Source: Nomia melanderi
Taxonomy: Eukaryota > Arthropoda > Insecta > Hymenoptera > Halictidae
Direction: 5' to 3'
Assembly (NCBI RefSeq): GCF_051020985.1
Contig: NC_134999.1
Location: forward strand, 25,205,160-25,269,159
Length of the DNA stretch: 64,000 bases
The notes beneath the pieces are model-generated. The model had not been told where the DNA came from. It made no database searches and saw nothing but the letters and a program-made list of their open reading frames with translations. Within the stretch, counting starts at the first letter, position 1; the number at the start of each line of letters is the position of its first letter. Shown piece by piece: positions 48,124-59,183 of the stretch. The position numbers and the translations under genes were made by a program.

Positions 48124-48265
48124 CACAGGATGAATCATTCAACCGTGCCACTGAAATTCACTTGTTAACAATAGTTTCAGCTCTCGCTGCCAAACAACTT
48201 TTGTTTCGAACATTACCCAACAGACAAGTAAATTTTAGTGCCACGATTAAACGACTCACCCTGTA
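48124..48265. mobile_element. Small hairpin MITE next to the receptor exon
   Basis: The left arm (CACAGGATGAATCATTCAAC, then CGTGCCACTGAAATTCACTT, to about 48170) is inverted in the right arm (AAGTAAATTTTAGTGCCACG, then ATTAAACGACTCACCCTG, about 48225-48263). The outer bases read CAGGGTGAGTC, as in many insect MITEs, with TA next to them. The arms are about 45 bp around a centre of about 50 bp. It lies about 140 bases downstream of the splice donor of the receptor exon, on the intron side. Confidence 0.75.
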
Positions 48266-48402
48266 TATTCCACGATTTGACACAACCGTTCTCGTCTCAA
48301 GCAAAAGATCAATAAGCATAAAGTCTCCGACGCAAATATCACAGATTCATTTTGCCGACGAAACTTTCTGTTGAAGCCAATACTTGCAGAAACTCAATGT
48401 AC

Positions 48403-48489
48403 CTAACAAGGGTATCGCGTCGGAGACCTGTGGCAGGGTCTCGGCGACTAGGTTCAGGAACACCGTCAGCGATAACAAGATGGTCACCC
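48403..48489 (-). CDS. Nicotinic acetylcholine receptor subunit, internal exon encoding pore helix TM2
   Basis: Read on the minus strand, the acceptor is GACTGTTTCAG|GGGTGACC and the donor is TTGTTAG|GTACATTG, giving an 87-base exon with phase 1 at both ends. The translation is VTILLSLTVFLNLVAETLPQ followed by VSDAIPLL, with the flanking Gly codons split by the introns. This is the TM2 segment of insect alpha5/alpha6/alpha7-type subunits, which form pentameric acetylcholine-gated cation channels in neuronal membranes; this helix lines the pore. The Glu of the VAE motif sits at the outer ring. A Leu typical of the gate is present (SLTVFL). The family continues with a TM3 exon starting (G)TYFNCIMF, which I could not find in the window, nor the TM1 exon. 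I am sure of the family, not of which subunit. TM2 exons in this subfamily can be alternatively spliced; no second copy was seen nearby. Confidence 0.92.
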
Positions 48490-48960
48490 CTGAAACAGTC
48501 GTAGCCCGGCTTGCTCAATGATCCATTCCGCATTCGCGTCCGGAAGCAAGTAAGCCGACGATCGTGCTCACCCATTGGCACGAGCGTCGTCCCTCGACTC
48601 TCTCTCTTCCTGCTGATCGTCCAGACGGCTGACAATCCGGGGATCAAGACCGTAGGTGAATCCCCGGGTTTTAAAACAGCCGCCCGATAAACGTGAAGAA
48701 TGGGAATCGGGCCGGGAAAGGTTTTTCCGGGGGATTCCGGAGTGTCTGATCTCCTCCAGGGAGGATGCGATTGATCTTAAACCGGCCGCCGCCACGAGAA
48801 TATTCTTTAACGTTCGACCGGGGATTGTTAAAGTTCACGGATGTGGCCGGTGTTAGGAGTATTACGCTGGGATTCACGTATTCGGTGTTCACGTAGTCGC
48901 CAGCGTACTGTTTAATGGTTGAGGCACGAAGGAAACGCAAGAGGAAAACCTTTGGCATTC
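48490..48960. other. G+C-rich flank of the receptor exon
   Basis: The 470 bases upstream (in gene orientation) of the exon are as G+C-rich as the exon. Three overlapping minus-strand frames and one plus-strand frame lie here; none resembles TM1 or an alternative TM2. A donor-like GCCAATG|GGTGAGC (minus strand, around 48570) and the purine/pyrimidine-balanced composition leave an unrecognised exon possible. Alternatively it is conserved intronic sequence for splicing control or RNA editing, which are known in this receptor subfamily. Unproven. Confidence 0.4.
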
Positions 48961-50985
48961 TTTGAAATTAATGGAATGGTGTAAGTTCATATTTTGGGTT
49001 TGGAATGTTTTTGATGGAACGAAACTGATTTTTAATCATTTTGATTTTGACTAATTCCATAGAATGGTGTCAGTAGATTCTTATGTTTTTAATATTTTTA
49101 AAGTCAATTTCGAATTTCTTATGTGGAATGTTATATATATTTTTGTACGAATATGAATGCATTTGTAAGGGCCAATATAATTATTTGTGAAATAATGGCG
49201 CTTAAGATTTTGAAAGGTCAAGGATAAAAAATATTGCTTACTTCTAATTATAATTTCCTATAATTATAATTAGACATATTTTTTATTTCTAACCTTATGT
49301 GATGTTGAAGGCTATTGTATCACGTATAATTAAGTTACTTTTGATACGCACTTGCATATTGTGCAAAAAAATATGTAATATTTCATTTAAATATTCAAAC
49401 CTGATCTTCAGGTTTTTCCAAAAAATATTTCAGACATAAAAGATTTACATACACTATTACTTTGCCTATAAAAGCAGTAAAACATTTTCCTCTTTCATTT
49501 TACGCGTGTACTTACGATTTACGACAGACAATGTTGGCTAGCAACTGCATGAATACTTTGTGCACATACGTGAAAGGACTGTTACCGTTGCTTTATAGCC
49601 GAATCAGACAGTTTCTTGTTCTAAGGATCTGGGAAGGATTTAATGTGCTTGGAATGGGAAATGAAGATTCATAATTATTTGAAAGTGAAAATTATTTATA
49701 CTTTCTCGCGATTAATTGATTGATTGGACGCCTTGTGTAAAATAAATGATATATTTATTTGTATATAAAACGTGCATGCTTTTATATATAAATTTCTTAT
49801 CGTCGCATTATCGAAATACACATGAAAATATAGATTTAAATTCTGATCATCGAAATCAGAATTGAATATTTTTAGTGAAGAAGGAAATGTATTCTAGGGA
49901 GAGAAAGCTTCACCTAGTTTCAGCAATTTATGTTTGCATCCATCATAACTTACTTGAAACTCGTAGCTGACGAAGATGAAGCGTCAGAGATCTGTGTAGC
50001 ATTGACCTTTCCTCTTATCGTGGAAGAATGAACGAACAATATCAGAGTTCGCAATGAACATCACCAAGTCTTTAAAACATCCTGTTACCACTCATAAGAT
50101 TTCTGAACAAATACATTGATGATGGGGAACTTCGATGATACTGAAACACCACGACCTAAGTGTCGAAAATAGAGAAATAGACATGGAAGACGAGAAAAAA
50201 CGTTATCGTAAGTCTTAAAACCTACTAACAAGAAAAATTATGGAACGATTGCAAATTCTTATTAAAAGTATGAGTAATGTGTTTATATGAATGGATTTTG
50301 TAGAAATTTCCAAGTTCCTCTGTTATTTGAAGAATTAAATATACCTAACACTATTAAGTTTGTCAAATCACGTTTTATTAGAATATCATTTTTCTAATTT
50401 TGCAGTTCTTCGTAGGAAATAAATATTGTTGAAATTTGTGTTTAAGATTCAAGCCAGTTATGTGCTTCCCACACCATTTAAGAAATGAAGATTATTGATG
50501 CTGGTCATGTTGTAAATCACGTTATTGCCGACAGTAGAATTTGATCTACTGAAGTCTATAAAATTTATAATAAAATTAGTACAATATAGATGGTCTAAAA
50601 CAGAGAAAATAAATTAAAAATCTGTAGAATTTTTTGGAAGCGTTAAAGCCTCATTCTTTTGATTGCTAAACAAAATTAAATAAAGTAAAAGAACTTAAAT
50701 CTTATAAATAAATACTTCAACAATAAATATTGAATACTATAACCCAATGATATACTTGTTTAGATAATACTTCAACCTAAACATATTTTAATAATGAAAT
50801 TAGAAATTAAAATTTGTTAAATATCTCCTGTACAAACATTTTTCAAATTTCGTTGTAACAAGTAGTTGTTTATTTCAGAAACATTCTTCTAGACTGAAAA
50901 CAGTTATGCAAGTCCATATTATTTCGAACTAGTCTGCAGGTTTACGAATGCGACGAATATATAATTCATACGTATAACCTTAATA
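48961..50985. other. Noncoding stretch
   Basis: No exon of the receptor was recognised. The frame at 49462-49674 is featureless. A mixed-composition patch at 49900-50180 has no signals I trust. Confidence 0.35.
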
Positions 50986-51115
50986 TTAACCTTTTGAGAG
51001 CGAATGTCTTCGTTTTGGCAGCATCGAGCTTTGGTATCTGAACTAGGAAGTTACAAACAAATAATTTAAATAACTAAACAACAGTCTGTAGCTGTATTCG
51101 TCCGCAAAGTGTTAA
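50986..51115. mobile_element. Short TTAA MITE
   Basis: TTAA at both sides, 130 bp in total. The left end is TTAACCTTTTGAGAGCGAA and the inverse of the right end is TTAACACTTTGCGGACGAA. About 14 of 19 bases agree. Noncoding. Confidence 0.6.
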
Positions 51116-52977
51116 CTTAACTATTAGTTTAGTTGTACGTAAAATTTTTATTATAAGAAAACATTGTACTCTCTGGTTAAGCCCTGAAATATAAGCCGAC
51201 CTTTGCCTTCAATTATGTACTAGATAAACCTACAAATAATGCGATGTTTTCAATATATAAATAAGTTGAAAATATGCATTAGTTTACTGTAAAATTCAGG
51301 TTAATCCTTACATAATTACTATTAGACTTCATGTAAAAGTAACATGTAAAGATAATAAAAAATTATAACAAATAATTTTTTAAACTATGCTTGACATTGA
51401 TTCACAGGAGAAACTTTTTCATGCATTCTAAATGAAAAAGTAGTGTAACCGTATCACTTATAAAATAATCCAATATTTTATACATTAGTCACTAAAAAAC
51501 TAATGTAAAAGTTTATATACCATACAATTTAATATTATTCAAAGGTCAAATAATATTATTGAATAGTTTATGTAATATTATTAGTTATATTTAACATTAA
51601 AAATTGCTGAACTAGTACTCCACTAATTCATAACAGGTAAGTGCACAAAGATTAAAATTAACAGATTCATCAAAATAATGAACCGACTAGAGAAATCACG
51701 TTCTAAATTAACGATTATGGCCCACCAATATCATAGAAATATTACTACGACAAGAAACCAATTGTTCATTGAATTTCTTCGGCGCACTGTGTTGAATAAT
51801 GAATGATATACACTGCAATCGCGGGGACAATGCAACAACGCGAACTGACATCGCGGTTAGTCTCGCATTTTTACTTGGGAGAAGGTATCGTCACGACCGT
51901 GTTATTTTTCGACATCGTCGTTTCTTACGGAATCTTAATGCCCGCAAAAAGAGACCGATGGATCCAGCCGTCCTCATAAAAACACCGTTCATGCTCGACA
52001 ATTTATTTCCCTGTTCGTATTTCCTTAGCCGGGATGTCATGATATTTACGGGGAAATGTTTTTCTGCATCCGTTAACAACAGGAACTATAGTATTCGGGC
52101 AGCAGAATTTTTTTCAAATTTCTCATTTCGGAAGTATTTTTTTGTAGCTGAAATCAATTATTATGGTCTTTTTTCATAGAAATGACCGATTCTATAAATA
52201 GAAGACAAAAATAATTTACCATTCTTCGGATTAATTATGTATAACTAATAAATGACTAACCAATTTTCATAGATTTGGATATTCTAATTATAGCTCTCGA
52301 GATTCTGGAATTTATAATTTAACAACGTGACGTCATTATTTGTCCTAGTAATATGTTTCCTAATAAAAAGTTTCTAAACTAATTTTGGCACTTTTCTTTT
52401 GGAAGTACTCGTTTCATAACGACAGGCTGTTATTTTTTAATTCAGCGACACAAAAAACTCTCAGTTTAACAAATTTGCGTAAAAAATGTTGCTGGCTGGA
52501 TACTATAGAATAGTCCAAACATTGAAACATGAAAGTGAGTGCTCTGAAACAATGTCAATTTAATTGTCGATTGAAATATCGATGAAACTAATAGAAAAAC
52601 GAAACCATTTCGGTTCAGTAATAATCAATCTAGGAGAAATGAACTTACAAACATATCATACAGGATTGAAAATAAAACAATTTCGAAGGATGCACGTTTA
52701 TTGCGTAAGAACCCATTTGATAACCGATACATAGAAAGTCAATTAATCGTTTTCCAATATAGTTGTTTTTATATTTCTGTCAGAATAAATATTCGCGACA
52801 TTAAGACGAAGGTTTCGACGAAAACAAAGGTTTCATCATGAGCATAGAATTAATCCGAGTCATAAAGTTGTTCTTTTATAAGATCAGTAAGTACTTGAAA
52901 AAATTCGGTACCTGTGGAATAATCGATTTTTAACGGTTATGTCGTTCTCTTTGCGTTGAGCGATCGTTGACACTGAC
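51116..52977. other. A+T-rich stretch with one G+C-richer island
   Basis: The island at about 51790-52080 carries a plus-strand frame of 126 codons (51799-52179) with no recognisable domain; codons after 52080 are A+T-rich. I do not call it a gene. Confidence 0.3.
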
Positions 52978-53199
52978 AATCAAACTACCAGATAGGTCAA
53001 AATGACCTATTCTTGATTTCTCCTTTCACAATTATTTAGGAGATACAAACGATTCTCAGAGAAATGACTGAATAAGCTGATTTGGTAATATTCAAATTAA
53101 AATATAATCCAATGAAAATCTGAATAAATACGTTCGTATAATACATCTCCAAAAGAATACAAGGAAGTCAGTTTGACTGCTCGGTAGTTTTAGAGTTAA
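52978..53199. mobile_element. TTAA MITE, family D copy 2 (inverted)
   Basis: Inverted relative to the copy at 30582. From the right (TTAA at 53196-53199), the inverse reads TTAACTCTAAAACTACCGAG, then AGATTTTCATTGGATTATAT, and near the left end GGTCATTTTGACC. The left TTAA is lost. Confidence 0.75.
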
Positions 53200-53709
53200 G
53201 GATCACAGTACTCCGAGGAATCGTTTTATTTTTCTAATTAAAAACAAAATCTATATTGCATCACTTTGTAAAATAATAGTATTTGCACAAAATAAATCAA
53301 TTGTATTAACGTAATATGGTTCGATATTGTCTCAAACCTCTAGTTTTCCAAATAAATTGGAAAATATCGAAAAAATTAATCTATCGATACATACAGCAAA
53401 ATTTGTGATATTTCTTATAGAGTTCTTTTTAAAATGTGTATTTATTTTACATTCCCTTGCAACATTGGAAACAAAAATAAATAAACGTTGTTTATTTTCT
53501 TAGTTATTAATAATCGAAGATAAAAGAAATATTTAAAAGAAAACAAATAAATGAAAAATTATCGTCTATCTTCTCATCGTTTTTTCAAATACCAAAAATC
53601 AAAAATTAACTGAAGTACAATATAAACAAATAAATACATGAAAACTTATCATCTGTTATCTCGTATAAATTTTATCTTATTCTATTCATCCTTCTCATAA
53701 AACGTCATG
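53200..53709. other. A+T-rich spacer
   Basis: Nothing recognised. Confidence 0.3.
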
Positions 53710-54378
53710 TATACGAGTAGACCACGAAGAGTGATCAGCTTAGATTATTCTGCTGCTAGAGGTTCGATCATAAATTTTGTTAGCTGAAATAACATGGTTC
53801 AAGGAGTGCTTTAAGATGGCGGTATCATATTCTTTGTCAACCCTTCTTTCAGAGTTATCATAGTCATCTTCAGTACACGCAGATCACGAAACACTACTAA
53901 CACTTCACGTTCGATATCATTTAATACGTTCGAAGGTACAGAACAAAATGTTTACAAACAGTCCACGAAGATTCAAGTGAATAATGTTCTAATCCTAATC
54001 TATCAACAGCTCTAGGAATTTGTGGAACAGTGTGGCTTGCTATTCTTTTTCAATAATCTCTAAGAATCTTGCAAAGCTCTTCTAACTAAGAGTGTTCTTC
54101 AATCTTTTTAGATTCAGAAAAAAAATATTTGTTATAATGCTTTCCAAATTCGTCTCAGTATTCCCCAAAAGATGAATGTGAAAAATTGTAGGTTTACCTG
54201 TAAAAAAATTGAAGGTGTGCTGGATAACTCTGAGAAAAAGGGGTTGACAAAGAATTTAGTGGAATCATCTTGAAGTTCTCCTTGAACTATATATGGTATT
54301 TTAACTAACAAAATTTCCGATCGAATTGCTAGCAGCGGAATAATCTAAGCTGATCACGCTTCGTGGTCTACTCGTATA
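53710..54378. mobile_element. MITE with inverted repeats of about 165 bp
   Basis: The left arm starts TATACGAGTAGACCACGAAG and the inverse of the right end starts with the same 20 bases. Both continue with GTGATCAGCTTAGATTATTC and, further in, matching ACAAAGAATATG-type and TTGTCAACCC blocks (left about 53840, right about 54240). The centre of about 330 bp is A+T-rich and noncoding. The ends could include a TA target. The family is unknown to me; near-perfect ends suggest relatively recent activity. Confidence 0.88.
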
Positions 54379-55100
54379 TCAAACTCCATCTTAAGCGATA
54401 AATTGACCCGAGTGCATCATTTTAAATTCTGCATGTTAAACCAAGCGAAATAAACGTAACCCTAACGTTCGTCCATTCCCTTGAATTTTTTGCTTCTCGA
54501 AATAAACGAAACAGCTCGCGGAAGCGTTTCTTGTTTTACACGGAAAGGGATTGCGAGTGTCGTAGAATTAATGACGCATTTGCATTGGAAGCGGTATTAG
54601 ACGGCCCGTAAAAACACTAGAGAAATCGTCGACACGGGAATGCATTGCGTTGCTTCCCTCCAACGAAGACCCTTCTGTTTTCCCTCTAACTTCCGTATTT
54701 GTTCCAAGAAATTCATTAATGTCGAAGTTCGCTTGACGCCACCACTTCTCCGTGCATTGTGTTTATGAATGCGTCGGACTTTCATGAGGGTGGGGAAGGG
54801 GGGTGGGGGCGAAACCGAAATCCGGGATATCGTATTCGGAGAGATAAAAGCTAGAAGAGCGAAGTGAATTGCAACGGGGGTGGAGAAAATGGAAAAATGG
54901 AAAAACATGAAAATACAACGAGAAACGGATAGACCGCTATATTGTGGAGAAACGGTAACGGGGAATAGGGAGAGGGTTGTTGTAGTGAGTGCATGCGAAA
55001 GTGGAGGAAATAGACTGACTGAATGAAATAACAAAGCTAACGATAAGTAAATTGTTGGGGAATAAACACTGGCGTTGAAAGCAGTGTACACGGTTTTTTA
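54379..55100. other. G+C-richer stretch, purine-biased
   Basis: A G-rich run (GGGGAAGGGGGGTGGGGGC, about 54790-54810) and further purine-rich sequence follow. A minus-strand frame of 164 codons (54597-55091) is Ser/Pro/Leu/Phe-rich, as expected from composition. No domain or splice structure identified. Confidence 0.35.
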
Positions 55101-57136
55101 AAATGTCTTTCACTACTTCTACATTTACTACTCGGCATCGCGAAATTAAGTTAGGTTTATTTAGTAGATCAGTGTTTGATATCAAAATTGAGTTTTTGTG
55201 GCCACCTGTGTGAAATAAAATGGAGATTTATTGTTTCATAATGTCGTACTAGATCAATGAATACTGTTAGATTCAGTAGGATTTAATATAAATATGTAAT
55301 ATGTCTAATTATTATAAAATAAAAGAATATATCAAGAGATACGTATCGTATTCAATGCAATACACAAAATAGATAAAGTTAGAAAATAAAATTTGAGAAA
55401 GTACTACTTTTAATCGATCGATTAATTTCTTCAAAGTTTTAATTATATTGTCCATTACAAGGATATATAAATGTACTCATTTTTATTTAAAAAAGGATTG
55501 TTTCGAGCATATGGGACATGATGGAAATTATAACTGGTTTGTTTTACACTATGACATAATGTAGGTTAGCAGTAGATATATCTACGTAGTCCGTTTATAT
55601 TAAATCATTATCTGCAATCATTATCTGAAGTTTAGTCCTTAATAATAAATACTCCCTAGTTACTTGACTTAAAGTCAATATTAAATATTGACGATGTGGT
55701 TTGTATAGTTTAATTCGTATTATAACATCTTCAATGTTCGTAAATAACAAACGTAGCCTGCATAAACAAATTAATGTAAATATCGCTGATGTATTCCTAT
55801 GTTGTACAACGATAACTGTACATTTCTAACTAAAAATATAAGAGCACTTTTAATATGCTTCAATAAAACTTCAGACTTATATTAACTGAATTTAACCACA
55901 GTAAAACGAAATACTCTGCACCTTCTAGCCGAATTACAAATGAAAATCTTCAATTAGAATCAAGTTTAAGTACTTAATACTTAATTAATAATACTCATAT
56001 AAAACTTAGATTGTAATGAACTTTTGTGTACAAATCTTAGAAAAAGCGCATCCTTTTATAATACCAAAACCGAAAAAGTTATTTAGGTTGTTGAGTTATA
56101 ACGGCTTATCTTGTATATGCATAACAATACGGAATATAGATTCATAACAAGAAAATAAAAAGATGAAACGACAATAAAAAAAAATAGGAACCCTTCGGTT
56201 TTACCATCGATATCAATAACGATATATCGACCTCTCAGAAAAATTGTTTCTCTGCCACACGAGTTTCAGTTATTCGATGTGCTATCAAAAGTTCCCGCGT
56301 AAAAGACGGTCAGTTTATCGGCAAACTTTTTTCCTGAGATTAGTGACCTACACGTAGTGTCGAAAGTATGGCGGCAGGATTCATGACCAATAAAAGAAAA
56401 AAATTTTTTTTAACGACACCATCAAACTTACGATGTCAGTAATTACATGAATACTTTTGTGCCTCATTTCATTAACTCCTTGTTCTATAATTTAACATAT
56501 GTCGTTAATAATTTACAAGAAATCAAAAAGGATTCCATATTTATCGTATTAATTTTATTCCAGAAGATAGCTGTTCATAATACAGAAACAATATTTCATT
56601 TTAACTGAAAATGATTGAACAGTATTAATTTCTGCTTATTCCTGCTTGACGTTTTCGTCACTTAACACGAATTTAACACGATATAATAAATTAAAGTATT
56701 GAACTAACGTTTCAAAAGCAATATTACCCTTTCTTAGTAACAAATAAATTCCATAGTTTCAGGCACTAGTATACGTCATTGAAACTGCAGTACTCCTATA
56801 ACGCGTACTAAACATTGCGCTATTGCCTTCGTATAAAGTGATTAAAACATTGCTGAAAAATAATGATAAAGGTGAGATATTTCATAAAAAAATCATACAA
56901 GCAGAGACATTAGGAAATAAGTAATTCATAGATTTTGAAATTGAAGAAAATTCGACTAACAAAGAATTTGAACCAATACTCAAAAGGCGATGTCGGTGGA
57001 ACTTAATTTTGATAGATTCTGGCAGTGATTACAATTTCGTTTCTTCTGCCTCTTTGATTTAAATTATTCTGCATATAAAATTAAAGCATTTTACATTTCT
57101 GTTAATTTAGAAAATTGCATATTTCTTTCTATCATA
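55101..57136. other. Long A+T-rich noncoding stretch
   Basis: No gene, island or element ends recognised. Confidence 0.4.
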
Positions 57137-57354
57137 TTAACCCCTTACCATACAATAACGAATGAGATTCGTGATGGAAATTTCTAGATTAATTTAATAA
57201 AAGTCCATTTTGTTAATTGTACGCGAATCAACACAAAAAAATATTTTGCTATTATCGATTTATTATTGTCAAACTAAATTTTTCGTAGTAGTAATAATAA
57301 TTAGTAATAGTTAATAGCAATACTAAATAGCAATAGTATACGCCAAGGAGTTAA
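57137..57354. mobile_element. TTAA-flanked MITE, family B copy 3
   Basis: TTAA on both sides, starting TTAACCCCTTACCATAC and ending TATACGCCAAGGAGTTAA. The internal block TTTCTAGATTAATTTAAT (about 57182) is shared with 31185-31439. Noncoding. Confidence 0.8.
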
Positions 57355-58258
57355 AAAAAATGTAATTATTTAACTTTAACTTTTGAAGCTGTTTGTTTCG
57401 TATAACGCAGATCGTATCTTTCGTACATCGAAATTTGTGTTTAACACATAAAATACTGACATATTGTACACGAACGAAAAGCGTTGGCTTATTCCTGATT
57501 GATTTTCCAATTTGCCCGTGAACAGTGGGATCGACTGTTGTGGTCGAATAACACTTGGTCGTGCAGCGAAATCGACGTTAATTAGTTTCATGGCATTTGC
57601 GTTTCATTATTGAGGAGCAAGCGTGAAACAGCACTTTGCACATGTAATTCGGCCGATGAAATTTTTGTTCAAAAGTCATTTCGGTTGATCGTGTGTTTAC
57701 GTGCAAAAATGATGACTTCAGAACGCAATGCCTGCTTCGAACACGAATTAGATTGATGAAATATTTTTTGACGTAGAAAGAGGATTTCGTATGTTTTCGA
57801 ACGTAATTCGACGATATAAAATATGAAAGTTAATAAATATGATACTATATAATATAAATGGTAATGAACATTTTAATACTCTTTACATAAATATTTATAA
57901 TAAATTTTAATAAAATGGCGATAAAATTTATGTTTAATATAAATGTTAATAGACATGTATAAATGAGTTACTAATTATTGAAAGTTATAATTTGCACACG
58001 AGTTAATTTCAAACCGAAATATCTGTTACACATAATATCATTCTTTTAGACGGAATTCAATATTAAAAATAAAAATGAGCTCCACAAACTTTATTAGAGC
58101 AATTCACATGTAAAATTGTTAGACTTACTCGTGGAGTATTATAGTGTAAATGACGACCTTTCTGTTGCACATAAACGCATTCTCTTTTCACAATTTATAC
58201 TGCATTTCTCTTCAAACTTTGCTTCTAGTGTTGAAGTTCTTGGCATTAAATAATATTA
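57355..58258. other. Noncoding stretch
   Basis: A mixed-composition patch at 57480-57700 carries a featureless minus-strand frame. The remainder is A+T-rich. Confidence 0.3.
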
Positions 58259-58366
58259 TTAACACGTTGATCGCGGGATAATTATTCATTGATATTCTGC
58301 ATAGTCGAAATAATCTTCTTAATAACGCAGGAACTGAAAAATCAAGATTTTTCGTGCAGATTGTTC

Positions 58367-59079
58367 TTAACACTAACCGTACCAGAACCGGTCAAATGTT
58401 TGGATTTAAAATTCTGCGTTTTCTTTGTTTCATTTAACACTTTGTCTGCCGCGTCACCCGAATTTGGGTGATACCATTTTTTATATAAACTTAAACATTA
58501 ATTTTCTTGGTAACGTGTCGAACGACCCAAATTTTGTTGGATATATGAGATATAAGAAAGGTACTAGAGCAATCGTTATGAAGAATCTTCGCTTTTTAAT
58601 TTCTGCTTTATTAACATCTAGCTGACCGGTCACGAATTAACTCGTATTTCCACGACCCGAATTGTTCAGGAATAGAGTTATATTTCGCTTTATCGATTTT
58701 TATCTGAAGATAAAATAGGTCTTTATAAAAGTGTTTTAGATTGTACCTATTAGATTAAATTGTTTTAGTCATTTCAACATGTACTATCTAAGTGAAGTAT
58801 GTATATTGATATTTAAGAGAATAATTTTCGGCTAAAGTTAGCGGTCAGCAAGGTGTTAAGACAACTATTCCGACTGCATTGAAGTTTCGATGAGTGTTAA
58901 CTTATATATTATTAACTTATATATATCAATTTCTGTATTGTTTGATTAATCAGTTTTAATTTTTGTCTTTCCTATTGTTTTTGTTTCCACTGAAAAAAAT
59001 GCACTATCTAACTTGTTCTCCTTTATTCTGTAACCAATCAATCAACTGATTACGGTAGTGCTGGTGCGGTTAGTGTCGA
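58367..59079. mobile_element. Middle TTAA MITE (family F copy 2), split by an insertion
   Basis: Left TTAACACTAACCGTACCAG; the right end is GTGCGGTTAGTG. Its two halves (58371-58433 and about 58912-59075) match the inverse of the intact copy at 32954-33198 in order, including AAAATTCTGCGTTTTCTTTG on the left and TTTCCACTGAA and CACTATCTAACTT on the right. This comparison proves that the material in between was inserted. Confidence 0.85.
58434..58859. mobile_element. Inner TTAA MITE of the nest
   Basis: TTAA at 58434-58437 and 58856-58859. The left end is TTAACACTTTGTCTGCCGC; the inverse of the right end is TTAACACCTTGCTGACCGC. These ends resemble the outer element's, and the CGTCACCCGAAT block just inside its left end also occurs inverted near the outer right end (about 59152-59165), so inner and outer probably belong to one family. 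About 50 further bases (58860-58911) of unclear origin separate it from the right half of the middle element. Confidence 0.8.
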
Positions 59080-59183
59080 TCCTCTCGCATCTCAGAAATT
59101 CCAATAAATCTTTCATCAGTCAATACATTCGGAAAAATTCATTTCCAGATCACATTCGGGTGACACGGTGGTCAACGTGTTAG

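Larger units (their letters stand above)
58259..59183. mobile_element. Outer TTAA MITE of a three-level nest
   Basis: Left TTAACACGTTGATCGCGGG; the inverse of the right end is CTAACACGTTGACCACCG, with TTAG in place of the second TTAA. The outer element's own sequence is 58263-58366 plus about 59080-59179; the rest is inserted DNA. Confidence 0.7.

Noticed and set aside
48568..48795. 75-codon minus-strand frame next to the receptor exon, and the plus-strand reading with a hydrophobic PRLSLFLLIVQTAD stretch
   Set aside because: Neither matches TM1, TM2 or any nAChR segment; the plus-strand reading is antisense to the receptor gene and its resemblance to a membrane helix is short.
51799..52179. 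126-codon plus-strand frame
   Set aside because: The first part follows a G+C-richer island, the last part is A+T-rich; no recognised family and no consistent codon bias.
54597..55091. 164-codon minus-strand frame
   Set aside because: Ser/Pro/Leu/Phe-rich because the opposite strand is purine-rich; no domain or splice structure.
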